From NCBI GenBank assembly GCA_900313765.1, contig OMSN01000076.1:1-8066 (forward strand): a DNA stretch of 8,066 nt, written 5' to 3'. The DNA comes from an uncultured Eubacteriales bacterium (GTDB lineage: Bacteria > Bacillota > Clostridia > Lachnospirales > Lachnospiraceae). Position numbers and translations under genes: made by a program. Below the pieces are notes generated by a model. The model saw nothing but the letters and a program-made list of their open reading frames with translations, was not told the origin of the DNA and did no database searches. Positions within the stretch are counted from its first letter, which is position 1. The number at the start of each line of letters is the position of its first letter. Shown piece by piece: positions 1 through 6,399 of the stretch.

Positions 1-1
1 C

Positions 2-1345
2 GGAGAAATGGGCGGCCCCGGCGGTCAGGAGAGTGTCGAGTACACTGCAGTCAATGAAGTGAACTCGGGCTCAGAAGAATATACCGGCGATCTGGAATCC
101 ACCGGAACCGATGAGAATGTGATTCTTGTCAGCGGGGCAGACGCTTCAGCGACCGTAAAGGATGCGGCAGTGACCCGCACCAGCGAGGATTCGGATTCCA
201 ATAATACATCCAGTTTCTACGGTAACGCAGCGGCGCTGCTTGCGACAGATGGAACCCTGTACGTATCGGACAGCACCATCGAAACGGACTCAGCAGGCGG
301 TGCAGGCGCATTTGCCTACGGGGACGGTACTGTCTATATCGCTGACACTGCCATCACGACACAGCAGGGTACCAGCGGCGGCATCCACGCAGCAGGCGGC
401 GGAACGCTCTATGCATGGAACCTGGATGTGAATACGGCAGGAGGCTCCTCGGCGGCCATCCGCTCTGACAGAGGCGGCGGCACCATGGTGATAGACGGTG
501 GAACCTATACCACAACAGGCATCGGCAGCCCGGCGATCTATTCGACAGCAGATATCACGGTTCATGACGCAGACCTGACAGCAGAGAATTCGGAGGCAAC
601 CTGTATCGAAGGCCTCAATTCGATCCGCCTGTTTGACTGTGATCTGACCGGAAATATGCCCGCAGACAATGAGCAGAATGATGTGCTCTGGAACGTGATT
701 GTCTACCAGTCCATGTCCGGCGATGCGCAGGATGGAAACGGAACCTTCGAGATGGTTGGCGGAACACTGACTGCCCAGGCCGGAGGCATGTTCTATACCA
801 CCAACACGCAGTCGACTTTTATTCTGAATGATGTGGACATCACATACGCAGAGGACTCTGATTTCTTCCTGCGCTGCACCGGCAATGCGAACGGCAGAGG
901 CTGGGGGACGAGCGGCGCAAACGGCGCGCAGTGTTCATTTACAGGCATCAGCCAGGAGATGGAAGGCGATGTGATCTGGGATAAGATCTCCACACTGAAC
1001 TTCTATATGACCCAGTCCAGTACCCTGACAGGTGCTGTGACCGAAGATACGACCTACTCCTCAGGAGAAGGGGACGGATACTGCAACCTCTATATTGACG
1101 AGACTTCCACCTGGACCGTGACCGGGGACTGCACTCTGACGAGTCTGTCCTGCAGCGGAACGATTCAGGACGAAGAGGGCAATACAGTCAGTATAGTCGG
1201 CACCGACGGAACCACTTACGTGGAAGGCACCAGCCCGTACACGATCACGGTGGATACCTATACAGACAGTGCAGACATGAGCGGCGCGTCATCCGCTGAC
1301 AGCTGGGATGCATACGCAGCAGAGCAGCCCCAGGAGCTGGCATAA
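2..1345 (+). CDS. Secreted right-handed beta-helix (adhesin-like) protein, C-terminal part; 5' end outside window
   Basis: The frame is open to the window edge, so the true start lies upstream. The first ATG, at 8, encodes MGGPGG and looks like the inside of a Gly/Pro-rich linker. A GGAGAA just before it is too close to act as a ribosome binding site. Numbering from that Met, residues 35-215 are short repeated beta-strand units with turns such as DGTLYVSDSTIETD, GDGTVYIADTAI, GGGTLYAWNLDV and GGGTMVIDGGTY. This is the pattern of right-handed parallel beta-helix surface proteins. The composition is rich in Thr, Ser, Gly, Asp and Ala with very few Lys, as expected of an exported protein. The end (residues about 425-445, SSADSWDAYAAEQ) shows no LPXTG motif, terminal hydrophobic helix or dockerin, so any anchor must lie in the missing N-terminal part or be absent. 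The resemblance to Lachnospiraceae beta-helix proteins is from memory. The ligand is unknown, and the protein could instead be a carbohydrate-binding or structural surface protein. Confidence 0.75.
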   Translation, partial: GEMGGPGGQESVEYTAVNEVNSGSEEYTGDLESTGTDENVILVSGADASATVKDAAVTRTSEDSDSNNTSSFYGNAAALLATDGTLYVSDSTIETDSAGGAGAFAYGDGTVYIADTAITTQQGTSGGIHAAGGGTLYAWNLDVNTAGGSSAAIRSDRGGGTMVIDGGTYTTTGIGSPAIYSTADITVHDADLTAENSEATCIEGLNSIRLFDCDLTGNMPADNEQNDVLWNVIVYQSMSGDAQDGNGTFEMVGGTLTAQAGGMFYTTNTQSTFILNDVDITYAEDSDFFLRCTGNANGRGWGTSGANGAQCSFTGISQEMEGDVIWDKISTLNFYMTQSSTLTGAVTEDTTYSSGEGDGYCNLYIDETSTWTVTGDCTLTSLSCSGTIQDEEGNTVSIVGTDGTTYVEGTSPYTITVDTYTDSADMSGASSADSWDAYAAEQPQELA

Positions 1346-1412
1346 ACCGCCGGCATATCAGACAGGCAGCCCGGACAGCCCAGACGGCTGCGGCTATCAA
1401 CACTATACGGAA

Positions 1413-1446
1413 GCGGTCTTTGCCATCGTGCGAAGACCGCGTTTGT
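1413..1446 (+). terminator. Possible intrinsic terminator after the beta-helix gene
   Basis: GCGGTCTT (1413-1420) and AAGACCGC (1433-1440) form a perfect 8-bp stem with a 12-base loop. The stem is followed by GTTTGT, a short and imperfect T-rich tail. It lies 68 bases after the stop of the upstream gene and 72 before trmL, which suits a boundary between two transcription units. The weak tail and large loop keep confidence moderate. Confidence 0.45.
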
Positions 1447-1511
1447 GCGTTATACTGGACAGCAGCAGAAGGCGGATGCCGCGAAATGAATACGGCGAAA
1501 TGGAGAGGAAT

Positions 1512-1985
1512 ATGCTGAACATTGTATTATATGAGCCGGAGAAGCCGGCGAATACAGGAAATATCGGAAGGACCTGTGTTGCCATTGGGGCAAAACTGCA
1601 CTTGATCGAACCCATTTCCTTCAGCCTGTCGGATCGGCACCTGAAGAGGGCGGGCATGTATCACTGGAAACTGCTGGATGTGGAGCGGTATTCGGACTTT
1701 GCGGACTTTCTGAGGCGCAATCCGGAGGCGTCTTCCAGGCTGTATCCGGTGGAGACGACCGGAAAGCGTCTGTACACGGAAATGAAGTATCCGGACGGGG
1801 CTTATCTTCTGTTTGGTAAGGAAAGCAGCGGGATCCCGGAAGAGATCGTGCAGCAATATCCCGATACCAGTGTGCATATTCCAATGAAACAGGGTGTGAT
1901 CTCCATGAACCTGTCCGACTGTGTGTCTATCGTGACCTTTGAAGCCCTGCGGCAGCAGAACTTTGCAGGTCTGGAAGGGTCCTGA
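1512..1985 (+). CDS. trmL: tRNA (cytidine/uridine-34 2'-O)-methyltransferase, TrmL family (SPOUT)
   Basis: Predicted to use S-adenosylmethionine to methylate the 2'-OH of the wobble nucleotide of certain leucine tRNAs, as a dimer in the cytoplasm. The start at 1512 was chosen because GAGAGGAAT lies just upstream and because translation then begins MLNIVLYEPEKPANTGNIGRT, like known family members. The resulting 157 residues equal the length of E. coli TrmL. An in-frame ATG at 1500 and a longer frame from 1308 have no good ribosome binding site. SPOUT motifs are visible: NTGNIGRTC (14-22), LFGKESSGIPEE (100-111) and the C-terminal knot segment IPMKQGVISMNLSDCVSIV (123-141). The last normally carries Arg before S-x-N-L-S; here residue 130 is Ile and the usual NLSN reads NLSD. 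The fold is clear, but the exact target or activity may differ from classical TrmL. The gene stands alone between the beta-helix gene and the trp leader. Confidence 0.88.
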   Translation: MLNIVLYEPEKPANTGNIGRTCVAIGAKLHLIEPISFSLSDRHLKRAGMYHWKLLDVERYSDFADFLRRNPEASSRLYPVETTGKRLYTEMKYPDGAYLLFGKESSGIPEEIVQQYPDTSVHIPMKQGVISMNLSDCVSIVTFEALRQQNFAGLEGS

Positions 1986-2025
1986 GCTATACCTTATAAA
2001 TATAAAACATCTCTAATAAATATGC

Positions 2026-2054
2026 TTGACAATGCATAAAACCGTTGGTACACT
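2026..2054 (+). promoter_or_regulatory. Sigma-A type promoter of the trp operon
   Basis: A consensus -35 TTGACA (2026-2031) is followed after exactly 17 bases by TACACT (2049-2054), a fair -10. Transcription would start near 2060, about 30 bases before Stem I of the T-box leader, the expected place. The surrounding DNA (1991-2040) is AT-rich. The -35 sits in the loop of a small TATGC/GCATA inverted repeat, and the spacer holds one copy of a 9-bp direct repeat whose other copy is at 2082-2090. Confidence 0.75.
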
Positions 2055-2292
2055 TCAGACTAATCAAGTGAATATTGCTTTAAACCGTTGAAGCGGAGAA
2101 AAAGGTGTATATGCTTCTCCAGAGAGCCCGGGATGCTGAGATCCGGACATAACACAGTACACGTAATATGGACCGCTGAGGGCGCTGTCAAAGGAAGATC
2201 ATCGGGGTTTTCCGAGTATTCAGCGACGTAAGGCACGCGTAAGATGCGCAGAGTATGATAGTACTCCTAAGAGCATGGCAGAAGCCATGAAG

Positions 2293-2330
2293 CAGGGTGG
2301 CACCGCGGATAGTGTAAACATTCGTCCCTG
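2293..2330 (+). promoter_or_regulatory. T-box antiterminator with UGGC acceptor-binding bulge
   Basis: CAGGG (2293-2297) can pair with CCCTG (2326-2330), the left arm of the terminator stem, so antiterminator and terminator exclude each other. The bulge begins UGGC (2298-2301), complementary to a tRNA 3' end GCCA. The C matches the discriminator base G73 that bacterial tRNA-Trp normally has, an independent agreement with the TGG specifier. Confidence 0.88.
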
Positions 2331-2361
2331 GCAGAGAATCCGATTCTCTGCCAGGGACTTT
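2324..2361 (+). terminator. T-box regulated terminator, trp operon leader
   Basis: GTCCCTGGCAGAGAAT (2324-2339) and ATTCTCTGCCAGGGAC (2343-2358) form a perfect 16-bp stem with a CCG triloop. Only TTT follows, then CGCG and another TTT, so the T-tract is poor for an intrinsic terminator. GTAAAC (2314-2319) and GTTTAC (2365-2370) can extend the stem across an internal loop. Confidence 0.88.
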
Positions 2362-2372
2362 CGCGTTTACTA

Positions 2373-2405
2373 CGAGCCACTTCGTCGCGAGGTTCCGCGG
2401 CTCGC
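2373..2405 (+). other. Second leader hairpin between T-box terminator and trpE
   Basis: CGAGCC (2373-2378) pairs with GGCTCG (2399-2404), enclosing an inner ACTTCG/CGAGGT hairpin (2378-2383/2387-2392) that competes for the base at 2378. An alternative, mutually exclusive hairpin is GCGAG (2387-2391) with CTCGC (2401-2405). No T-tract follows, so it is not an obvious terminator. It ends about 20 bases before the trpE ribosome binding site (AAAGGAG, 2424-2430). Its role is unknown. Confidence 0.5.
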
Positions 2406-2437
2406 AGGGAGACTGAGCCACAGAAAGGAGAAAAACC

Positions 2438-3913
2438 ATGAAGATCAGCCCATCTCCGGATGTGATCCGGCCGTATATCGGGAAATACAGGACGTATCCA
2501 TTGAGTGCGCAGATTCTGTCGGATATGCGTACGCCGATGGAAGTTCTGCGGGTTCTGCAGAATGTGTCAGGTCATGTATATATGCTGGAATCGGTGTCGG
2601 GACATGAGAACTGGGGGCGCTACACATTTCTCGGCTATGACCCGAAACTGGAGATCAGCTGCAAGGATGGTCTGCTGCGGGCAGGGGCTCTGCAGATACA
2701 GACGGAAGATCCGGGAAGCTATATCCGACAGATCCTTTTGGAGTATGCGAGCCCGAAGGTAGACAGCCTTCCGTCCTTCACCGGAGGCCTGGTGGGATAT
2801 TTCTCTTATGACTATCTGAAATATGCAGAGCCTGGACTGAATCTGGACGCGGAGGATTCGGAGGGATTCAAAGATGTGGATCTGATGCTGTTTGACAAGG
2901 TTATCTGCTTCGACAATTACCGGCAGAAACTGATCCTGATCGCGAACATGCAGCTTCCGGAAGACAATGAGCAGGAATTCCTGGCGGAGTATAACAGGGC
3001 CAGCATGGAGATCCGGCATATGGCGGACCTGATCCGAAACGGAAAGATGGCGGACATTCTGCCGGGGCGGATGACATCCGAAGTGAAGGCACTGTTTTCG
3101 AAGGATCGCTTCTGCGCCATGGTCGAGAAAGCAAAACGGCACATTTTTGAGGGGGACATCTTCCAGGTGGTGCTGTCCAACCGGCTGGAGGCGGAGTACG
3201 AAGGAAGCCTGCTGAATACCTACCGGGTACTTAGGACCGTGAATCCTTCCCCGTACATGTTTTATTTTGCAAGTTCGGACATGGAAGTGGCAGGCGCATC
3301 GCCGGAGACACTGGTCAAACTGGAAGACGGCGTTCTGCACACATTCCCGCTGGCAGGAACCAGGCCAAGGGGTCAGACCCCTGAGGAGGACAAGGCGCTG
3401 GAGGCGGAGCTTCTCGCGGATCCGAAGGAGCTTGCGGAACACAGCATGTTGGTGGACCTTGGGAGAAATGACATCGGCAGAGTGTCGGAGTTTGGCTCTG
3501 TGGTGGTCGAGAAGGCTTATCAGATCGAGCGCTATTCCCATGTGATGCACATCGGTTCAACGGTCAGGGGGCAGATCCGGGAGGACCGAGATGCACTGGA
3601 TGCTGTCGCGTCGATTCTTCCCGCAGGAACTCTCTCAGGGGCTCCCAAGATCCGTGCAGCTCAGATCATCAATGATCTGGAGAACAACAAGCGCGGCATC
3701 TACGGAGGGGCGATCGGCTATATAAGTCTCACCGGGAACCTGGATCTGTGCATCGCCATCCGGATCGCATACAAGAAGAGAGGCAAGGTCTTTGTGAGAA
3801 GCGGAGCCGGGATCGTGGCGGATTCCGATCCCGGGAAAGAGTACCAGGAGAGTCTGAACAAGGCCAGGGCAGTGATCCTGTCGCTGGAGATAGCACAGAA
3901 GGAGGTCCTATGA
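2438..3913 (+). CDS. trpE: Anthranilate synthase component I (TrpE)
   Basis: Aminates and aromatises chorismate to anthranilate, using ammonia passed from TrpG; this is the committed step of tryptophan synthesis. The 491 residues are close to the usual family length of about 500. The N-terminal regulatory part holds MLESVSGHENWGRYTFLG (49-66), matching the LLES segment where tryptophan binds for feedback inhibition, so the enzyme is probably Trp-inhibited. The chorismate-binding domain shows FPLAGTRPRG (about 303-312), LVDLGRNDIGRV (338-349), LPAGTLSGAPK (394-404) and the C-terminal RSGAGIVADSDP (454-465) with the usual acidic and basic active-site residues. LAGTRPRG and the presence of trpG directly after favour TrpE over PabB or isochorismate synthase. 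The start is set by AAAGGAG 7 bases upstream and lies about 80 bases past the T-box terminator. The stop overlaps the trpG start (ATGA), implying translational coupling that keeps the two subunits in balance. Confidence 0.97.
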   Translation: MKISPSPDVIRPYIGKYRTYPLSAQILSDMRTPMEVLRVLQNVSGHVYMLESVSGHENWGRYTFLGYDPKLEISCKDGLLRAGALQIQTEDPGSYIRQILLEYASPKVDSLPSFTGGLVGYFSYDYLKYAEPGLNLDAEDSEGFKDVDLMLFDKVICFDNYRQKLILIANMQLPEDNEQEFLAEYNRASMEIRHMADLIRNGKMADILPGRMTSEVKALFSKDRFCAMVEKAKRHIFEGDIFQVVLSNRLEAEYEGSLLNTYRVLRTVNPSPYMFYFASSDMEVAGASPETLVKLEDGVLHTFPLAGTRPRGQTPEEDKALEAELLADPKELAEHSMLVDLGRNDIGRVSEFGSVVVEKAYQIERYSHVMHIGSTVRGQIREDRDALDAVASILPAGTLSGAPKIRAAQIINDLENNKRGIYGGAIGYISLTGNLDLCIAIRIAYKKRGKVFVRSGAGIVADSDPGKEYQESLNKARAVILSLEIAQKEVL

Positions 3914-4485
3914 TCCTGCTGATCGATAATTATGACAGCTTTTCCTACAACCTGTATCAGATGATCGGTGCGATCGATCCCAGGATACGTGTTATCAGAA
4001 ATGATGCTCTGTCCGTGGAAGAGATCGATGCTCTTGCCCCGGGGGGGATCGTTCTCTCGCCGGGTCCGGGAAGGCCGGAGGATGCAGGAGTCTGCATCGA
4101 TGTGGTGAAGGAACTGGGAAGCAGATATCCCATCCTTGGGGTATGTCTGGGACATCAGAGTATCTGCATGGCATATGGCGGGGAGGTCGGATATGCCAGG
4201 GAACTGATGCACGGCAAACAGTCCGAATGCAGCATCGACACCGGCTGCAGGTTATTTGAAGGGCTGCAGGAGAGGGAGATGGTGGGGCGGTATCACTCCC
4301 TTGCGGCGGTGAAGGAAACACTGCCTTCGTGCCTGAAAGTGACCGCCCGTACGGAGGATGGCGAGATCATGGCACTCCGTCACCTGGAGTATGAAGTATA
4401 CGGGATCCAGTTTCATCCGGAGTCAATCCTGACGCTGCATGGGAACCGTATCCTGGAGAATTTTGTAAACATTACCGGATCGTAA
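3910..4485 (+). CDS. trpG: Anthranilate synthase component II, glutamine amidotransferase (TrpG)
   Basis: Hydrolyses glutamine and feeds ammonia to TrpE. The 191-residue protein is a stand-alone class I (triad) glutamine amidotransferase of normal length. It starts [15 protein letters not shown] and has the oxyanion segment [11 protein letters not shown] (50-60), the nucleophile loop GVCLGHQ with Cys79, and QFHPES with His169 and Glu171. All three catalytic residues are therefore present. HGKQSE (101-106) and RYHSLA (127-132) are also family-typical. The start at 3910 is preferred over the longer open frame from 3748 because AAGGAGG (3899-3905) precedes it and the conserved N terminus begins there; its ATG overlaps the TrpE stop. 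It is not fused to trpD, unlike in enterobacteria. In some Firmicutes this subunit also serves folate synthesis (PabA role); that is possible here but cannot be judged from the window. Confidence 0.96.
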   Translation: MILLIDNYDSFSYNLYQMIGAIDPRIRVIRNDALSVEEIDALAPGGIVLSPGPGRPEDAGVCIDVVKELGSRYPILGVCLGHQSICMAYGGEVGYARELMHGKQSECSIDTGCRLFEGLQEREMVGRYHSLAAVKETLPSCLKVTARTEDGEIMALRHLEYEVYGIQFHPESILTLHGNRILENFVNITGS

Positions 4486-4504
4486 CAGGAAGGAGAAGGA
4501 AATT

Positions 4505-5527
4505 ATGATCAAGGAAGCTATTGTGAAGATCGTGGACAAGCAGGACCTGACTTATGACGAAGCATACACAGTCATGACAGAGATCATGAGCGGAGAGACG
4601 ACAGCTACGCAGAATGCGGCATTTCTGGCAGGACTCTCCACCAAATCCACCGGTTCAGAGACGATCGATGAGATCTCAGGATGTGCGATGGCGATGAGAG
4701 AGAAAGCGACCCGTCTGGAGCACCCGGGGATGGAAGTCATGGAGATCGTTGGTACGGGCGGGGACAATGCGCACAGCTTCAACATATCCACAACGGCAGC
4801 CTTCATCCTCGCGGCAGCAGGCGTCAAGGTGGCAAAGCACGGAAACCGCGCAGCCTCCTCCCTGTCGGGAACGGCGGACTGCCTCGAAGCTCTGGGGATC
4901 AATATCCAGCAGGATCCGGACAAGTGCAGGGAGATGCTGGAGAAAGTCGGTTTCTGTTTCATTTTCGCACAGAAATACCATTCGTCCATGAAATATGTCG
5001 GACCGATCCGGAAGGAGCTGGGAATCCGAACCGTGTTCAATATCCTGGGGCCGCTGACCAACCCGTCCTATCCGGAATACATGCTGCTGGGCGTGTACAG
5101 CCCGACACTGGTCAATCCCCTGGCACAGGTTCTCATGAGCCTGGGTGTAAAGAGAGGGATGGTTGTCCATGGTACCGATCATCTCGACGAGATCTCCATC
5201 AGCGCGCCGACGAAGATCTGTGAATTCCGGGATGGTTATTACAGAGACCGGATCATCCGGCCGGAAGATTACGGTCTGCAGGCAGCTCCCAAGGAAGAGA
5301 TCGTGGGCGGCACACCGGAGGAAAATGCACGGACCACCAGGGGGATCCTGGCCGGCGAGATCACAGGCGCAAAGCGTGATATCGTCCTGATGAACGCAGG
5401 CGCGTCCCTCTATGTGGCAGGAAAGACAGATTCCATCCGGGAAGGCGTGAAACTGGCGGCAGAACTGATTGAGAGCGGCAAGGCCGTGAAAAAGATCGAT
5501 GAGATGGCAGAGGTGTCCAATGGCTAA
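4505..5527 (+). CDS. trpD: Anthranilate phosphoribosyltransferase (TrpD)
   Basis: Joins anthranilate to phosphoribosyl pyrophosphate, giving phosphoribosyl-anthranilate and pyrophosphate; Mg-dependent, usually a homodimer. The 340 residues match the family. Visible motifs are the PRPP loop [15 protein letters not shown] (82-96), [21 protein letters not shown] (111-131), [22 protein letters not shown] (166-187) and the metal-binding [10 protein letters not shown] (222-231). The stretch after KHGNR is usually S-x-S-S-K-S-G-S-A-D; here it reads [10 protein letters not shown], so the Lys is replaced by Leu, a mild divergence. The second catalytic-domain segment otherwise looks normal. The gene begins 19 bases after trpG, with a purine-rich AGGAAGGAGAAGG site upstream of the ATG, and its last 8 bases overlap the start of trpC. 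Confidence 0.96.
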   Translation: MIKEAIVKIVDKQDLTYDEAYTVMTEIMSGETTATQNAAFLAGLSTKSTGSETIDEISGCAMAMREKATRLEHPGMEVMEIVGTGGDNAHSFNISTTAAFILAAAGVKVAKHGNRAASSLSGTADCLEALGINIQQDPDKCREMLEKVGFCFIFAQKYHSSMKYVGPIRKELGIRTVFNILGPLTNPSYPEYMLLGVYSPTLVNPLAQVLMSLGVKRGMVVHGTDHLDEISISAPTKICEFRDGYYRDRIIRPEDYGLQAAPKEEIVGGTPEENARTTRGILAGEITGAKRDIVLMNAGASLYVAGKTDSIREGVKLAAELIESGKAVKKIDEMAEVSNG

Positions 5528-6362
5528 TATCCTGGAACAGCTGGCAGACCATGCCGCAGAGCGGGTGGCGGAGGCGAAGAAGCTCATTTCCCCAGAAGAA
5601 ATGAAAGAGCAGGCATTGCTCCTGGCAACGCAGGACGCGCAGCCTTTCCGATTTGAAAAAGCCCTCACAGGTCCTGGCATCAGTTTCATCTGCGAGATCA
5701 AACAGGCCTCTCCTTCCAGGGGCCAGATCTGGCAGCCGGACAGCACATCCGGCACAGGTGACAGGCACCAGTGCACATTCCCGTACCGGGAGATTGCGCT
5801 GGAATATGAGGCAGCCGGGGCAGAGTGCATCTCTGTACTGACGGAGCCGAAATGGTTCAGGGGAAGCGGGCTCTATCTGAGTGAGATCACGAAGACGGTC
5901 CGGACGCCCTGCATCCGGAAGGATTTCACGGTGGACCCATATATGATCTATGAGGCGAAGGTCCTCGGAGCGTCAGCAGTCCTTCTGATCTGCTCCCTGC
6001 TGGATCAGGATACGGTTGCTTCCTACATTGAGATCGCAGACTCCCTGGGGCTCTCAGCTCTGGTGGAGGCACATGATGCCGGAGAGATCCGGCAGGCGGT
6101 GGATGCAGGTGCGAGGATGATCGGAGTCAACAACCGGAATCTGAAGGACTTCACGGTAGATGTGAGCAATTCCGGGCATCTTAGGGATCTGGTTCCTGAC
6201 GATATCCTGTTCGTTGCCGAGAGTGGGATCCGCACGGCGCAGGATGTACAGATTCTCCGGGAGATCGGGACGGATGCCTGCCTGGTCGGCGAGACACTGA
6301 TGCGCGCGCCGGACAAGGCAGCGATGCTGCGGGAACTGAGAGGACTCCGAGGACCGGCCTGA
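5520..6362 (+). CDS. trpC: Indole-3-glycerol phosphate synthase (TrpC) with an extra loop segment
   Basis: Decarboxylates and closes carboxyphenylamino-deoxyribulose phosphate to indole-3-glycerol phosphate; a single-domain (beta/alpha)8 barrel. The 280 residues are somewhat longer than the usual 250-265. The start at 5520 follows AGAGGTG (5509-5515) and gives [16 protein letters not shown]; an in-frame ATG at 5499 lacks a ribosome site. Active-site residues are present: EIK with Lys61, SPS (64-66), SVLTEPKWF with Lys111, RKDF (133-136), YEAK (144-147), VEAH with Glu183, GVNNRNL (202-208), ESG (234-236) and VGETLM (256-261). The odd part is residues 71-86 ([16 protein letters not shown]) between SRGQI and FPYREIA, where relatives normally have about three residues. 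That adds about 13 residues to the mobile beta1-alpha1 loop beside the catalytic lysine. All else suggests a working enzyme. It overlaps trpD by 8 bases; trpF starts 37 bases on, with no fusion to it. Confidence 0.95.
   Translation: MANILEQLADHAAERVAEAKKLISPEEMKEQALLLATQDAQPFRFEKALTGPGISFICEIKQASPSRGQIWQPDSTSGTGDRHQCTFPYREIALEYEAAGAECISVLTEPKWFRGSGLYLSEITKTVRTPCIRKDFTVDPYMIYEAKVLGASAVLLICSLLDQDTVASYIEIADSLGLSALVEAHDAGEIRQAVDAGARMIGVNNRNLKDFTVDVSNSGHLRDLVPDDILFVAESGIRTAQDVQILREIGTDACLVGETLMRAPDKAAMLRELRGLRGPA
5730..5777 (+). other. In-frame extra segment in trpC with two palindromes
   Basis: These bases encode TrpC residues 71-86, of which about 13 exceed what I recall in homologues. The DNA contains GCCGGA (5735-5740) / TCCGGC (5748-5753) with a 7-base loop, then GGTG (5757-5760) / CACC (5766-5769) with a 5-base loop. 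CTGG (5729-5732) and CCAG (5768-5771) can close the whole, partly competing with the second hairpin. It may be a small palindromic insertion tolerated in frame, or a lineage-specific loop. Only an alignment can tell. Confidence 0.5.
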
Positions 6363-6399
6363 GGCTGGAGGCCGGGAAGAGGAGAGCCGGGAGGACTGT

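Larger units (their letters stand above)
2088..2361 (+). promoter_or_regulatory. T-box riboswitch, tryptophan-specific (trp operon leader)
   Basis: The leader RNA senses uncharged tRNA-Trp and lets transcription continue into trpE. Stem I base: AGCGG (2092-2096) pairs with CCGCT (2173-2177). Above it is an internal specifier loop (AGAAAAAG on the left, GTAATATGGA on the right), closed by GTGTA (2105-2109) with TACAC (2158-2162). The specifier codon is TGG at 2169-2171, followed by the usual purine. The AGAGAG motif (2121-2126) and an apical CCGG/TCCGG arm with ATGCTGAGA in its loop are typical of Stem I. CGCTG/CAGCG (2183-2187/2221-2225) probably forms Stem II, and GAGTA/TACTC (2251-2255/2262-2266) or CATGGC/GCCATG (2274-2279/2284-2289) forms Stem III. 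The conserved T-box AGGGTGGCACCGCGG lies at 2294-2308. Helix assignments were made by eye; the class and Trp specificity are firm, the exact ends less so. Confidence 0.95.

Noticed and set aside
1451..1456. TATACT as the -10 of a trmL promoter
   Set aside because: No acceptable -35 lies 15-19 bases upstream (the area is the hairpin arm GTGCGAAG) and there is no TGn extension, so it is not reported as a promoter.
1308..1511. N-terminal extension of TrmL starting inside the beta-helix gene
   Set aside because: The extra 68 residues have no family similarity or ribosome site and cross a terminator-like hairpin; the start at 1512 gives the exact family length.
2055..2437. Trp-rich leader peptide attenuator or TRAP binding region
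   Set aside because: No short frame with consecutive Trp codons and a ribosome site was seen, and no run of regularly spaced GAG/TAG triplets; the T-box explains the leader.
4676..5830. Long antisense open frame of 384 codons (minus strand), and similar ones at 2567-3550 and 6181-7173
   Set aside because: They mirror trpD/trpC, trpE and trpC/trpF/trpB, show no recognisable domains and have Cys/Arg/His-rich compositions typical of shadow frames in GC-rich coding DNA.
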